Below are positions 38,962 to 49,532 of a stretch of DNA of 64,000 bases, one piece after another. Source of the stretch: an uncultured Marinicella sp. Lineage in GTDB: Bacteria > Pseudomonadota > Gammaproteobacteria > Xanthomonadales > Marinicellaceae. A model generated the notes under the pieces. It saw only the letters and a list, made by a program, of their open reading frames with translations. It was not told the DNA's origin and did not search any database. Position numbers and translations under genes: made by a program. The stretch's first letter is position 1. The number at the start of each line of letters is the position of its first letter. The DNA lies in NCBI GenBank assembly GCA_947502595.1, contig CANNAM010000014.1:1-64000 (forward strand), written 5' to 3'.

Positions 38962-41900
38962 ACACATATTTACCCTTGTCATTTTACTGCTTATCACTGC
39001 ATGTAGTGATGAGCAAGCCAAAGAGGTACAGACCCCTGATGCTGCAGCTGTGCAACTGAATAATATTGGGGTTGGCCAGATGGGATATTTTGATTATGAA
39101 AGTGCTTTCGTAACTTTCACTGACTTGAACCAACAGTACCCAAAATGGCAGTCATTCAAACACAATCTAATCATTGCTATGCTCAATCGCCAGCAATCAG
39201 GTGATGAGTCAAATGCTGTGGCCTTGCTTGAGGAGATGATGTCAGAGGATGACACCGATGTGGTTACACGATATTTATTGGGGATATTGCGCTATAACAG
39301 TGGCGATTGTGATGCGGCCAGTCAACATTTTCATTACGTCAAACAGCAAGACCCTAGTGATGCCTATGCTTTGTATTTTCTGGCCCAGTGTCAGCTACAA
39401 ATGAACGCACTGTCTGAAGCACAAAAAAACTTCAATACAGCCATTGAGCAAGACCCGTACTTAAGAAGTGCATATTATGGTGCCTTCATGACGTCTCAGC
39501 GCTTGGGCTTGAATGATGTAGCACAACAAAGGCTGAAAGAGTACAGCCGTTTGGAAATGAACCCCAAAGCCAGGTTGGCTGAAATTAAATACACCCGCAT
39601 GGGAAGCAAAGCGTTGGCCCAGACCCACGCCGCCGATCAGTTGCAAAAAAGAGGTGGTATCAGTATTGAACCTGGGCCGGCTTTCTCAGCCGGAACAAAA
39701 GTGACTGTTGATCGCCCAAACACATCATTTACACCCATGCTTAACACCGAAACTTTTGTGACTGAGTTATTGGCACCTGCTGATGGGCAGATAGTTGTGT
39801 ATCAGTACCCTGAGTTCAGCGTGGTGAATGAAATAGCAGTGCCTGGTATCACGGCGAGTTCATTGATTTCAGTGGCTGATTTCAACAATGATCATTTAAT
39901 GGATTTTTATATCACCGATGCTGATTCAAAGCACAATGATGTGATTTTGATTCAACAGCAAGCGGGCGAATTCAGTCCGCTTGATGCGGCTGCAATCAAA
40001 GTAAACAATCCCATAAAATCTAAACAAGTTAAAATCTTTGACGCTGATCATGATGGAGACTTGGATGTGGTTACAATTGACGTTGAGGGGCGTTTTAATT
40101 TGTTGAATAACAATGGCAACATGACCTTCAGTGACATCACGGCAGAGGTGATTGATGCCAATGATAACCAAGCTGTATTACAAGTAATGGCTTTGGATAT
40201 AGATGGTGACCGGGATTTAGACCTGTTGTTGTTAACGGCGAATACTTTGTTGCTGTTAGAAAATGATCGCATGTGGAATTATCAGCTACACCGCAAGGAG
40301 CTTAGTGCAGATACATCCATGATGGCAGCGCAGTTTGCCGATGACGGTACAGTGATGTTGTGGGCCGCTGGAGCGAATCAACAACCACTGATTCAATACC
40401 AAATTGATCCCATTAATTTCAACTTAATCGAAGTCAATCAGTGGTCCATTACAGGTTTGCAACAATTCGGTTTGTTGGATGTCAACGCCGATGGTTCTGA
40501 TGAATTGCTGAGCATTGAAAACAATGTATTTACAGTCAGGCTGTTAGAGGATATGAGCATGAATTTCCAAGCCGATACAACATCTGATTCACCTGCTTTT
40601 ACTGTGATTCAAACCCCGTCTGGGCCAGAAATAATCACTGCTGGTTCAGCAAATGAAGTGGATTTATACCCAGCCAGCGAGTACCGAGCTCAATTCATTC
40701 ATTTCAGCTTTTCAGGTGCACAGAAAGCTGCCGACTCAATGCGTTCAAATACATTGGGTTTGGGCACTGAATTTATTGTATTTAATGGTCAGCTGACTAA
40801 AAAAGGCAGTTATTTAAATAACAGCCAATTGCCTAATCAAGGCTTGCAGGCTGTCAGTGTTGCTGCTTTTGGTGATGCAATTGATTACATCCAAATGGAG
40901 TGGTCTGATGGCGTAATGCAAACTGAATTGCAATTACCTGCTAACCAACATCACCACCTCACTGAAACACAACGACAGTTATCATCTTGTCCAGTGTTGT
41001 TCGTTAAACAAGGTGATGGTTTCGAATTTATCACGGATGTACTGGGTGTCGGCGGCATGGGCTTTGCAATTGGCAAGGACCAATTTGCCAGTCCACGTCC
41101 TTGGGAAAATTTGATCGTCACAGAATATGTAAATCCTGCCCAAACTGAGTTGGAGTTTTACCTCACTGAACCAATGGAAGAATCGGTTTATTTGGACCAA
41201 GTTGAATTGCATGTTTATGATATACCCGAAGATTACCATGTGGTATTAGACGAACGCATGGCCACCAACGAAGTTCAGGCGACCGGCGAAATGGTGTTTT
41301 ATAAGTCTCAAATTTTACCGGTTAAAGTCACAGATGGCGCAGGTAATGATGAGACCGAACTGAATAACCATGTGGACAGTCATGCCTTGCGAGTAGGGGC
41401 GCTGGACCGGGATTTTTTAGGTTACCTTGAACGGCCACAATCGCATGTCTTTGAGTTTGACCAATCGCTGTCAGGCGCTTATCAGTTGATCATTAATGGT
41501 TGGGTTGAATACGGCTACTCACAAACTGGCTTTGCTGCTTGGCAAGCTGGTATGAAGTTGGATTTTCCAAGCTTGGAAATCAGGGTTGATGATGAATGGC
41601 AAGTGGCTTTACAGGAGTTTGGGTACCCTGCAGGAATGCCTAAATTTGCTTCAGTGGCGTTTGATACACACGATCAAATTTTCGACGCCATCAGGCTGTC
41701 AACCAATCAAGAAGTGTATTTTGATCAAGTGAGTCTGGCTGAAATTGTCGCTGCTCCTGCCATTAAGCACCAACAATTGCCTTTGGCATCTGCTGAGCTC
41801 AGGGCATTGGGTTACCCTAAACGTACCGATGGCAAAGACCGTTATCCGCGGTATGATTTTGCTGACCGACAACCATTTTGGGACACCCGTTATATGACGG

Positions 41901-42193
41901 GAGCTTATACCCGCTTGGGTGATGTGAAAGAACTGATTCTTGAACAAGACAATGCATTGGCGTTGGTGGCTGCTGGTGAAGGCATCAATTACACATTCAC
42001 CCATAACTTAACCGCTGTTGAACCAGGCATGCAACGCATTTATGTGATGCGTTTTATTGGTTGGGCAAAAGACATGGATTTAATGACTCAAGAGGGTGAA
42101 ACCTTGGCGCCCATTCCCGCCGATGGTGAGGTAAGTGAATTGGCTGAGCAATTAAATGCAAGGTATAATGTCAGGTTTTTATCCGGTCAGTAA
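38939..42193 (+). CDS. Lipoprotein with TPR, VCBS/FG-GAP and UnbV-like domains
   Basis: 1084 residues from ATG 38939. That start puts a lipoprotein signal (FTLVILLLITAC, lipid Cys22) at the N-terminus; a GTG 14 codons upstream would bury it. Residues about 30-210 contain TPR-like helical repeats (YDYESAFVTFTDLNQQYP; AYALYFLAQCQLQMNALSEA). Residues about 270-500 contain VCBS/FG-GAP Ca-binding repeats (DADHDGDLDVVTID, DIDGDRDLDLLLL). Residues about 590-680 resemble the ASPIC/UnbV domain. The rest (SSCPVLFVKQGDGFEFITDV onward) is a beta-rich domain seen after UnbV in related proteins. It is probably anchored on the outer or inner membrane facing the periplasm or outside. It overlaps both neighbours and shares domain types with the genes at 42168 and 44993, so the three probably work together. 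Confidence 0.82.
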   Translation: MPKITIIKHIFTLVILLLITACSDEQAKEVQTPDAAAVQLNNIGVGQMGYFDYESAFVTFTDLNQQYPKWQSFKHNLIIAMLNRQQSGDESNAVALLEEMMSEDDTDVVTRYLLGILRYNSGDCDAASQHFHYVKQQDPSDAYALYFLAQCQLQMNALSEAQKNFNTAIEQDPYLRSAYYGAFMTSQRLGLNDVAQQRLKEYSRLEMNPKARLAEIKYTRMGSKALAQTHAADQLQKRGGISIEPGPAFSAGTKVTVDRPNTSFTPMLNTETFVTELLAPADGQIVVYQYPEFSVVNEIAVPGITASSLISVADFNNDHLMDFYITDADSKHNDVILIQQQAGEFSPLDAAAIKVNNPIKSKQVKIFDADHDGDLDVVTIDVEGRFNLLNNNGNMTFSDITAEVIDANDNQAVLQVMALDIDGDRDLDLLLLTANTLLLLENDRMWNYQLHRKELSADTSMMAAQFADDGTVMLWAAGANQQPLIQYQIDPINFNLIEVNQWSITGLQQFGLLDVNADGSDELLSIENNVFTVRLLEDMSMNFQADTTSDSPAFTVIQTPSGPEIITAGSANEVDLYPASEYRAQFIHFSFSGAQKAADSMRSNTLGLGTEFIVFNGQLTKKGSYLNNSQLPNQGLQAVSVAAFGDAIDYIQMEWSDGVMQTELQLPANQHHHLTETQRQLSSCPVLFVKQGDGFEFITDVLGVGGMGFAIGKDQFASPRPWENLIVTEYVNPAQTELEFYLTEPMEESVYLDQVELHVYDIPEDYHVVLDERMATNEVQATGEMVFYKSQILPVKVTDGAGNDETELNNHVDSHALRVGALDRDFLGYLERPQSHVFEFDQSLSGAYQLIINGWVEYGYSQTGFAAWQAGMKLDFPSLEIRVDDEWQVALQEFGYPAGMPKFASVAFDTHDQIFDAIRLSTNQEVYFDQVSLAEIVAAPAIKHQQLPLASAELRALGYPKRTDGKDRYPRYDFADRQPFWDTRYMTGAYTRLGDVKELILEQDNALALVAAGEGINYTFTHNLTAVEPGMQRIYVMRFIGWAKDMDLMTQEGETLAPIPADGEVSELAEQLNARYNVRFLSGQ

Positions 42194-44930
42194 ATTGAAT
42201 TCACCACGTAAATACAGCAAGGCCGTTGGCCCTAAACTCTATAAGCTGCTGCTGCTGGTGTTTGCATTGGCGGCATTATTGGCGGTCAATTCACTGTATT
42301 TGGCAGGTATCACCCTGCTGGAGTGGGCCACTGAATTGGTGTTGCAGAATCAGTTCTATTTGTGGATGTTCTTTGTGCATTTATTGCTCGGCTTACTGCT
42401 GGTCACACCACTGATTATCTATGGTCTGGTGCACATCAGAAACACCAAAAATTACCGCAACAAAACAGCTGTCAGGGCAGGGTACTTGATGTTCATTTGT
42501 GCCTTGGCCTTATTGATTACTGGGGTTTTTCTGACGGAAGGCATCGAGTCTATAGCACTTAAAAATCAACAGCTTAGGTTGGTTTTTTATTGTATTCACG
42601 TGGTATTGCCGGTGGTGGTGATTTGGCTGTTTGTCTTGCATCGCTTGGCTGGCAGGCCCTTGGATTTTAATATGGGCAAATGGGTGCTGCTCAGTGCCGG
42701 TTTTTTTGTCTTGGTATTTGTCTTGGTTCACTTCATTAAGGCCACACCCAAGCAGGTTAAAACCGATCAGTTCCAACCTTCTTTATCACAAACACACAAC
42801 GGTGAGTTCATTGATCCTGCATTATTGAATGACAGTCAGTTTTGTCAAACTTGCCATGCCGACTCTCATGAGTCATGGTTGTCTTCTGCACACCGCTGGG
42901 CCAGTTTTAATAATGCCGCTTATGCATTTTCAGTCAAGCAAACCAAAGCCAGCTTAAAACAGCGGGTGGGTCACAGTGATGGTGCACGTTTTTGCGCAGC
43001 TTGCCATGATCCTGTGTTGTTTTTCAGTGATCAATTTGATGACCTAACAGCTGCACAAGAACTGTCAGCTGATGCGCAAGCTGGTATCACATGTACGGCC
43101 TGTCATGCCATCACCGAGATTAATTCAGTCAAAGGCAATGGTGCATACACCATTGCTCAACCCATGGCTTACCCTTTTGGGCCAACCAGTCAGTTGCCCA
43201 CGCCTTGGCTGAATGAATTGTTGATTAAAAGCAAACCCAATCAACACAAGAAAACCTATTTAAAACCATTGCACAAAACTTCCGAGTTTTGCTCCACCTG
43301 TCACAAAGTATTCTTGCCCGAATCCTTGAATCAATACCGTTGGTTGCGCGGGCAAAATCACTATGACAGCTTCATGCTCAGTGGTGTATCAGGCCATGGT
43401 GTAAAAAGTTTTTACTACCCACCGGAGGCCAAAGAGAACTGTGCAGCCTGTCACATGCCTTTGAAGGCGTCAAATGATTTTGGCGCAAAGCAGCTAGCAG
43501 GAAACGATTCAGTCATCCATGACCATGCCTTTGCGGTAGCTAACACAGCCATCAGGTACATGAACGGCATTGCCAATAGTCCGGACACTTTACAAATGCT
43601 TAAAGGCGCTGTTGACGTTGAGCTGTTCGCCATCAAAGATCAGGCATCGATCAATGCCGACATCATTGATGTGTTCTCTGATGACGCGATAGATGTTAAG
43701 CCCGGTGGTAGCTACTTGATTGAAACTTTATTAAAAACCATTAAATTGGGTCATGCTTTTACCCAAGGTACGGCAGATTCAAATCAGGTATGGATTGAGT
43801 TCAATGTCTATATGAATGATGAATTGGTGGCCCAAAGTGGTGGGGTCAATGCAGCTGGTGAAGTTGATGATTTTGCCTATTTTGCCAATGCCTATGTGAT
43901 TGACAAAGACGGCAATCAAATCAAAGAAAGGAACCCTGAAGATATTTTTACGGCACTGTACAACCACCAAATCCCACCAGGATCATCATCCATCACACAT
44001 TATCAGCTGGACATACCACAAGCGTTTCAAGGCAGCATCAGGTTGGAAGCAAAATTACACTACCGTAAATTCAACACCCATTACTACCGAGCATTCTCCG
44101 GTGATCCCAATAAAGTCAACGACTTGCCTACAGTATTGATTGCTGCGGATGAAGTCACTCTTAACGTAACTGACACCGCAGCACCACAACAAGTTGGTAC
44201 CAGTGACTGGAAACGTTGGAATGATTATGGTATTGCCTTACTCCGGTCAGGTGCATTGAAACAAGCGGAATTGGCCTTTCAGCAAGTCACTGCTTTTAAC
44301 CGTGCAGAAGGTTGGGTGAATTTAGCCCGCCTGTACATCCGTCAAGGTCAGCTAGAGGCGGCACGACAGGCGTTAGATGAAGCTGCAGTACTTGATTTTA
44401 TATACCCTTGGCAACTGAACTACTATTCTGGAAGAATTAATTTTCTGAATGGTGATATGCATGCTGCCTTGGCTGATTATTTAAAAGTGTTGAGTAACCA
44501 ATACCAGCCAGCTGTTGATGCAGGTTTTGATTTCAGCAAGGACTATACCTTTTTAACTGAGTTGGCTGAGACCTATTACCATCTGGGACGAATTGATTCA
44601 AGCCCAGAAAATAGATGGTTGACTCAAGCTGCGCAAACCTATGCTGAAGTTTTGCGTTTGAATCCAGATTGGTCAGATGCTTATTATGGCTTGGCTCAGA
44701 TTGCCAGTATGCAAAATAATACCGCTGATTTTGATAAGAATTTAGCCCTTTATCAGAAATATAAAACCGATGACCAAGCCAGAAATAAAGCCATCAGCGA
44801 AGCCAGGCGCAAGGACCCTGCAGCTGATAAGGCAGCCAATCAATTGGTGATATACCCGTTGAGCAGCGAATCTGTAAGGATGCCATTTGCAACCTTCAGT
44901 GAGCAACACCAGCGCATAGAGTATTTATGA
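42168..44930 (+). CDS. Membrane multihaem cytochrome c with TPR tail
   Basis: 920 residues from ATG 42168, which has AAGG five bases before it (the ATG at 42156 has none). It overlaps the preceding gene by 26 bases. The N-terminal 200 residues hold four or five membrane helices with histidines inside or near them (FFVHLLLGLLL, CIHVVLPVVV, LHRLAG), like a small cytochrome-b561-type module. Five CXXCH haem-c motifs follow, at residues about 226, 276, 309, 375 and 425 (CQTCH, CAACH, CTACH, CSTCH, CAACH). They are spaced like the cytochrome c-554/NrfB-type multihaem domain. A beta-rich region (about 450-670) and TPR repeats (about 690-890) complete it. It probably passes electrons between the quinone pool and a periplasmic or surface partner. 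The partner is unknown. Confidence 0.85.
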   Translation: MSGFYPVSKLNSPRKYSKAVGPKLYKLLLLVFALAALLAVNSLYLAGITLLEWATELVLQNQFYLWMFFVHLLLGLLLVTPLIIYGLVHIRNTKNYRNKTAVRAGYLMFICALALLITGVFLTEGIESIALKNQQLRLVFYCIHVVLPVVVIWLFVLHRLAGRPLDFNMGKWVLLSAGFFVLVFVLVHFIKATPKQVKTDQFQPSLSQTHNGEFIDPALLNDSQFCQTCHADSHESWLSSAHRWASFNNAAYAFSVKQTKASLKQRVGHSDGARFCAACHDPVLFFSDQFDDLTAAQELSADAQAGITCTACHAITEINSVKGNGAYTIAQPMAYPFGPTSQLPTPWLNELLIKSKPNQHKKTYLKPLHKTSEFCSTCHKVFLPESLNQYRWLRGQNHYDSFMLSGVSGHGVKSFYYPPEAKENCAACHMPLKASNDFGAKQLAGNDSVIHDHAFAVANTAIRYMNGIANSPDTLQMLKGAVDVELFAIKDQASINADIIDVFSDDAIDVKPGGSYLIETLLKTIKLGHAFTQGTADSNQVWIEFNVYMNDELVAQSGGVNAAGEVDDFAYFANAYVIDKDGNQIKERNPEDIFTALYNHQIPPGSSSITHYQLDIPQAFQGSIRLEAKLHYRKFNTHYYRAFSGDPNKVNDLPTVLIAADEVTLNVTDTAAPQQVGTSDWKRWNDYGIALLRSGALKQAELAFQQVTAFNRAEGWVNLARLYIRQGQLEAARQALDEAAVLDFIYPWQLNYYSGRINFLNGDMHAALADYLKVLSNQYQPAVDAGFDFSKDYTFLTELAETYYHLGRIDSSPENRWLTQAAQTYAEVLRLNPDWSDAYYGLAQIASMQNNTADFDKNLALYQKYKTDDQARNKAISEARRKDPAADKAANQLVIYPLSSESVRMPFATFSEQHQRIEYL

Positions 44931-44992
44931 TACCTGACATCCAGACGACTATGAACACCGTGGATGAAGTTAACTAACGAACCTTAATAACC

Positions 44993-46774
44993 ATGAAAAG
45001 ACAGCAGCAACTGTACCAAAAATTTTACACAAAAACGGCCTGGGTGGTGTTTATACTGCTGTTGATGGTACTGCTGATTTGGGGCACCAAACGCTGGCTG
45101 TCTAATGATGCCAAGGCAGTGGTTGAATCACCACAAAGCTATGTTTCACCAGTGCAAAAGTCTATTGACCCTGTTGCTCCCAACGTCACTTTTACCGAGC
45201 TCAGTTCATCGAGGGGGCTTGATTTTATGCATGTTAATGGTGCATCAGGCAGTAAGCTGTTGCCTGAAACCATGGGCTCAGGCATAGCCGTGATTGATTT
45301 TGATAATGACGGTGATTTAGACTTGTTGTTTACCAATGCTCAAAACTCGGCTCAATCTAATGCGCCTGCTGCAACGCAAAAATTGTATATGAATGATGGC
45401 AGTGGTCAGTTCACTGATGTGACAGTAGCGGCAGGACTGGATGTCAGTCTGTATGCCACTGGGGTGGCAGTTGGGGATGTCAACCAGGATGGTTGGGATG
45501 ACTTGTTCATTACTGCTGTGGGAGACAATGTGTTGTTCATCAATCAAGGCGATGGTACTTTTGTTGCTGATTCCAAGCCACTTAATTGTGCGGACCATGC
45601 ATGGAGCACTTCGGCAGGTTTCTTTGATTATGACAAAGACGGTGATGAGGACTTGTTTATCTTAAATTATGTTCAGTGGAGCGAAGCTTTAGACCATGCT
45701 GTAAATTATCAAATGGATGGCATTGGCAAAGCCTTTGGACCACCGGCTAATTTTCCCAGTACCTACCCCTGTTTAATGAATAACGACGGTGGTGTATTCA
45801 CCGACCACACTGAGCTGGCCGGTTTGTTGCCCCAGGGTTCAGAACCACAGAGTAAAGCGCTGGGCCTGTTGTTCATTGATTTAAATGAGGACAGTTGGTT
45901 GGATGTGGTGGTGGCCAATGACACCACTGCCAATCAAGTGTATGTGAATAACCAACAAGGTGGTTTTATTGAGTCTGGTGCCAGTTTAGGCTTGGCATTT
46001 GACTTGGCCGGAAAATCCACTGGAGCCATGGGCATCGATGCGCTGTATTACGACCAATCCACCAAGCTGGCAATAGCCATTGGTAACTTTGCCAATGAAG
46101 CGTCCTCATTTTATGTCAATCGTGGTGGACAGTTGTTCAGTGATGAATCGATGCTCAGTGGAGTTGGTGCCGCCAGTCGACTGAGGCTTACTTTTGGGGT
46201 GTTCTTTTTTGATTATGATTTGGATGGCCGTTTGGATTACTTTCAAACCAATGGTCACGTAGAAAATTTAATCAATGAAGTGCAAAACAGTCAGACTTAC
46301 CCGCAATACAATCAATTGTTTTGGAACTGTGGTGGTGCTTGTACGCAGCGCTTTAAAGTGGTTGATCATACCGGTGACTTGAATCAAGATTGGGTGGTGG
46401 GTCGAGCAGCTGTCTATGCCGACCTAGATGCCGACGGTGACTTGGATGTGGTGGTGTCACAAGTGGCTGGCCCTGCCAGGTTGTATATCAACCAGAGTGA
46501 TTTAAACCACAACTGGGTGCAATTGCAATTAAAAGACCGGCAAAACCGTTCGATGGTTGGCGCCAAAATCATGGTTGAAGCCGATGGACATAAACAAACC
46601 TTGTTGTATGGCAGAACCAAGAGTTACCAATCTCAAACTCAATTGTGGCAAACCATTGGTCTGGCACAGGCCACAACAGCTAAAATCACGGTACAAAACA
46701 TCTATGGAGATCAACAGGTGTTGCTGCTGGATGCCGGCCAAATGAACCAAAGTATTGAAGTGTGGTTCAATTAA
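44993..46774 (+). CDS. CRTAC1-type FG-GAP / ASPIC-UnbV protein
   Basis: 593 residues. One N-terminal membrane anchor (WVVFILLLMVLLIWG). FG-GAP/VCBS repeats with Ca-binding DxDxDG loops run from about residue 95 to 510 (DFDNDGDLDLLF, DVNQDGWDDLFI, DYDKDGDEDLFIL, DLNEDSWLDVVV, DYDLDGRLDYF, DLDADGDLDVVV), forming an integrin-like beta-propeller. The C-terminal 80 residues are the ASPIC/UnbV domain (NHNWVQLQLKDRQNRSMVGA). It lies 62 bases after the multihaem cytochrome and has the same domain types as the lipoprotein at 38939. I infer a periplasmic or surface partner of the cytochrome. No catalytic motif is seen. Confidence 0.85.
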   Translation: MKRQQQLYQKFYTKTAWVVFILLLMVLLIWGTKRWLSNDAKAVVESPQSYVSPVQKSIDPVAPNVTFTELSSSRGLDFMHVNGASGSKLLPETMGSGIAVIDFDNDGDLDLLFTNAQNSAQSNAPAATQKLYMNDGSGQFTDVTVAAGLDVSLYATGVAVGDVNQDGWDDLFITAVGDNVLFINQGDGTFVADSKPLNCADHAWSTSAGFFDYDKDGDEDLFILNYVQWSEALDHAVNYQMDGIGKAFGPPANFPSTYPCLMNNDGGVFTDHTELAGLLPQGSEPQSKALGLLFIDLNEDSWLDVVVANDTTANQVYVNNQQGGFIESGASLGLAFDLAGKSTGAMGIDALYYDQSTKLAIAIGNFANEASSFYVNRGGQLFSDESMLSGVGAASRLRLTFGVFFFDYDLDGRLDYFQTNGHVENLINEVQNSQTYPQYNQLFWNCGGACTQRFKVVDHTGDLNQDWVVGRAAVYADLDADGDLDVVVSQVAGPARLYINQSDLNHNWVQLQLKDRQNRSMVGAKIMVEADGHKQTLLYGRTKSYQSQTQLWQTIGLAQATTAKITVQNIYGDQQVLLLDAGQMNQSIEVWFN

Positions 46775-46856
46775 ACGGTCATTTAAGCATTGCCTGAACC
46801 ATTCACATTAGACTGCTTAAAGACAGCAGAGGTGTGATCCTCGCTTTAGCGGCGCC

Positions 46857-49436
46857 TTAATTTTGCAGCATTTTTTTCAGTTGATACAACAAGTCCAGCG
46901 CCTGTTTGGCAGTTAACTCATCTGGTTCTATGCCATGTAGTTTTTGTTCAACTTTAGATGTTTTGACTGTGGCTTCTTGAAACAATGAATATTGCATGGG
47001 TTGGGACTGGCTGTTGGCACTTGACGCTTCTAGCTGTTGTAGGTATGAGCGGGCATTTTTTAAAGCCTGGCTAGGCAGTCCTGCCAGTGCGGCAACCTGT
47101 AGACCATAACTCTTATTGGCAGCCCCAGGTTTTACTGTGTGTAAGAAGACGATGCGATCCTCATGCTCAACAGCATTGAGGTGCACATTGCTGATGCTGG
47201 GTATTTGTTGTTCCAAAGCAGTGATTTCAAAATAGTGGGTGGCAAACAGACAAAATGATTGGTTGATTTGAGCCAAGTGTATGGCGCAAGCATGGGCCAA
47301 TGACAGGCCATCGTAGGTACTGGTGCCACGGCCAATTTCATCCATTAACACCAATGAATTTGGGGTGGCGTGGTGCAAAATGCTGGCAGTTTCAGACATC
47401 TCCACCATAAAAGTTGATCGTCCTCGGGTTAAATCATCACCCGCGCCGATGCGCGTAAAGATGCGGTCAATGTCACCAATGCTGGCAGCAGCTGCTGGCA
47501 CATAACTGCCAATAGATGCCATCAATACAATGATGGCAGATTGGCGCATATAGGTCGATTTACCGCCCATGTTTGGACCGGTGATGATGCGCATTTTATC
47601 TGCTTCGTTTAAGCACAAATCATTCGGTTCAAAGGGCGTGTCTTGAATGGTTTCAACCACTGGGTGTCGACCTTGTTTGATGTCTATGACATGGTCTTGG
47701 GTTAATTCAGGTTTACAAAACTGGTGGCTGATGGCGCGTTCACCCAAGTTGCTCAGGGCGTCCAACTCGCTGACTGTTTCTGCCAGCAGCTGTAGGCTGG
47801 CGATGTGGGAGGCAAAGCTTTGCAACAAATGCGTATACAGTTCTTTTTCATGTGCCAATGCACGCTCTTTGCTGGAAAGCACTTTTTCTTCGAACTGTTT
47901 TAATTCTGGCGTGGTGTAGCGCTCAACTGCTTTGAGGGTTTGGCGACGGATGTAATGTTCGGGTACTTTATCAGCGTGTAATTTAGACACTTCAATGAAG
48001 TAACCATGGACTCGGTTGTAGCCCACTTTGAGTGAGTTGATTCCAGATGTGGTTTGTTGCTCAGCTTCAAAGTCGAGCATGTACTGTCCAGCGTCGGTGC
48101 TGATGTTACGCAATTCATCCAAGTCTGCATCATAACCATCGGCAATCACTCCGCCGTCTCTGATCACCACCGGAGGATTTTCTTTGATTGCTTTTTGTAA
48201 TAGGTCATGGATGTCCTGATGTGGGTTCAGGGTTTGTTTGAGGTGTAATAGTTCTTTGGCATCAATGGCTTGCATGCTGATTTGTAAGTCCTTAATGACT
48301 GCCAGCGACTCTCTTAAAGCCACCAAATCCCTTGGTCTGGCTGTTAATAAACTGATGCGGGTGACGATGCGTTCAATGTCCGCAATGCCTTTTAAATGGT
48401 CTTGAATGACGGGTATTTGTGCCGCTTCAATCAAGGCTTCAATGCCATCCAAACGTTGTTGTAACACCGGCCGCTCACGCAAAGGTTGTTTAACCCAGCG
48501 TCGAATTTTTCTGGAACCCATTGCAGTGGCACATTGGTCAATAAAGCCACACAGCGTCAATTCATCTTTGCCATCAGGGTGGTAATCAATTTCAAGGTTT
48601 TTTCTGGATTGGGCATCAATGTGCAAGTATTGATCCAAGTATTCAATTTGGATGTGTTGTAGGTGGTTCAGTTCAGTTTTTTGGGTGTGTTTAACGTATT
48701 GAATCAGTGCCCCAGCAGCCGGTAAAAACACGTCAGATTCATTGATGCCAAAACCAATTAAATCATGCACTTGGTAAATTTTTTGCAGGCTGTGTTGAGC
48801 TGATTCGGGATCAAAATCCCAAGCCGGTCTGGATAAGCATGGCCAGTGTTTCAATCGTTCATGTAAGTCACTGTTTTCAGCCAACAAAATTTCATTGGGA
48901 GCCAAACGGGTCAATTGAGCTTCTAAAGTGGCAAAATCCTCCATTTGTTGTACTTTGAAGCTGCCATTGGCCAATGCCAAATAGGCCACCCCATAGCCGC
49001 GTGAGTTACTGTGTACGGCCAACAACAGGTTTTCTTTGTGGGCATCCATCAAAGCTTCCTCAGTGACTGTACCTGGGGTTATGATGCGTTGTACCGCTCT
49101 GGTCACAGGGCCTTTACTGGTGGCTGGGTCACCGGTTTGTTCACAAATAGCCACCGATAAACCTTGTTTAACCAGTTTGGCCAAGTAGTTATCTGCAGCA
49201 TGGTATGGAACGCCACACATGGGTATAGGGTTACCGTTGGATTTACCACGGTGGGTTAAGGTGATGTCCAGTAATTTGGCAGCTTGCACCGCATCTTCGA
49301 AAAACAATTCGTAAAAATCACCCATGCGATAGAACAACAACATGTCAGCATAATCTGCTTTAATTTTCAAAAACTGCTGCATCATAGGGGTGTGTGCTGC
49401 GGTATTTGTTTGACTTGTTTTGGTTTTGTTGGACAT
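46857..49436 (-). CDS. mutS: DNA mismatch repair protein MutS
   Basis: 859 residues from ATG 49436 (MSNKTKTSQ). A TTG seven codons upstream also lacks a ribosome-binding site, so the ATG is preferred. It recognises mismatches and starts repair with MutL. Mismatch-binding domain I carries RMGDFYELF with the Phe-x-Glu wedge. The connector, lever and clamp follow, and the C-terminal ATPase has Walker [10 protein letters not shown], the signature STFMVEMSE and Walker [14 protein letters not shown]. The end ([11 protein letters not shown]) matches the C-terminal tetramerisation tail. All key residues are present. It converges with the CRTAC1 gene over an 82-base gap where I see no clear terminator. 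Confidence 0.97.
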   Translation of the reverse strand: MSNKTKTSQTNTAAHTPMMQQFLKIKADYADMLLFYRMGDFYELFFEDAVQAAKLLDITLTHRGKSNGNPIPMCGVPYHAADNYLAKLVKQGLSVAICEQTGDPATSKGPVTRAVQRIITPGTVTEEALMDAHKENLLLAVHSNSRGYGVAYLALANGSFKVQQMEDFATLEAQLTRLAPNEILLAENSDLHERLKHWPCLSRPAWDFDPESAQHSLQKIYQVHDLIGFGINESDVFLPAAGALIQYVKHTQKTELNHLQHIQIEYLDQYLHIDAQSRKNLEIDYHPDGKDELTLCGFIDQCATAMGSRKIRRWVKQPLRERPVLQQRLDGIEALIEAAQIPVIQDHLKGIADIERIVTRISLLTARPRDLVALRESLAVIKDLQISMQAIDAKELLHLKQTLNPHQDIHDLLQKAIKENPPVVIRDGGVIADGYDADLDELRNISTDAGQYMLDFEAEQQTTSGINSLKVGYNRVHGYFIEVSKLHADKVPEHYIRRQTLKAVERYTTPELKQFEEKVLSSKERALAHEKELYTHLLQSFASHIASLQLLAETVSELDALSNLGERAISHQFCKPELTQDHVIDIKQGRHPVVETIQDTPFEPNDLCLNEADKMRIITGPNMGGKSTYMRQSAIIVLMASIGSYVPAAAASIGDIDRIFTRIGAGDDLTRGRSTFMVEMSETASILHHATPNSLVLMDEIGRGTSTYDGLSLAHACAIHLAQINQSFCLFATHYFEITALEQQIPSISNVHLNAVEHEDRIVFLHTVKPGAANKSYGLQVAALAGLPSQALKNARSYLQQLEASSANSQSQPMQYSLFQEATVKTSKVEQKLHGIEPDELTAKQALDLLYQLKKMLQN

Positions 49437-49532
49437 ATCTATGCAGGATAATTTCAAAACAGAAATTTTAACAAATATAGCCGCGCAAGTTTCTAAATAA
49501 AGGCAGTATCTTAAATATATTGGTGCGCTGTC

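Noticed and set aside
46775-46856. Terminator between the convergent CRTAC1 and mutS genes
   Set aside because: Only a three-base-pair stem (CGC-TAAA-GCG) is visible, with no T tract on either strand.
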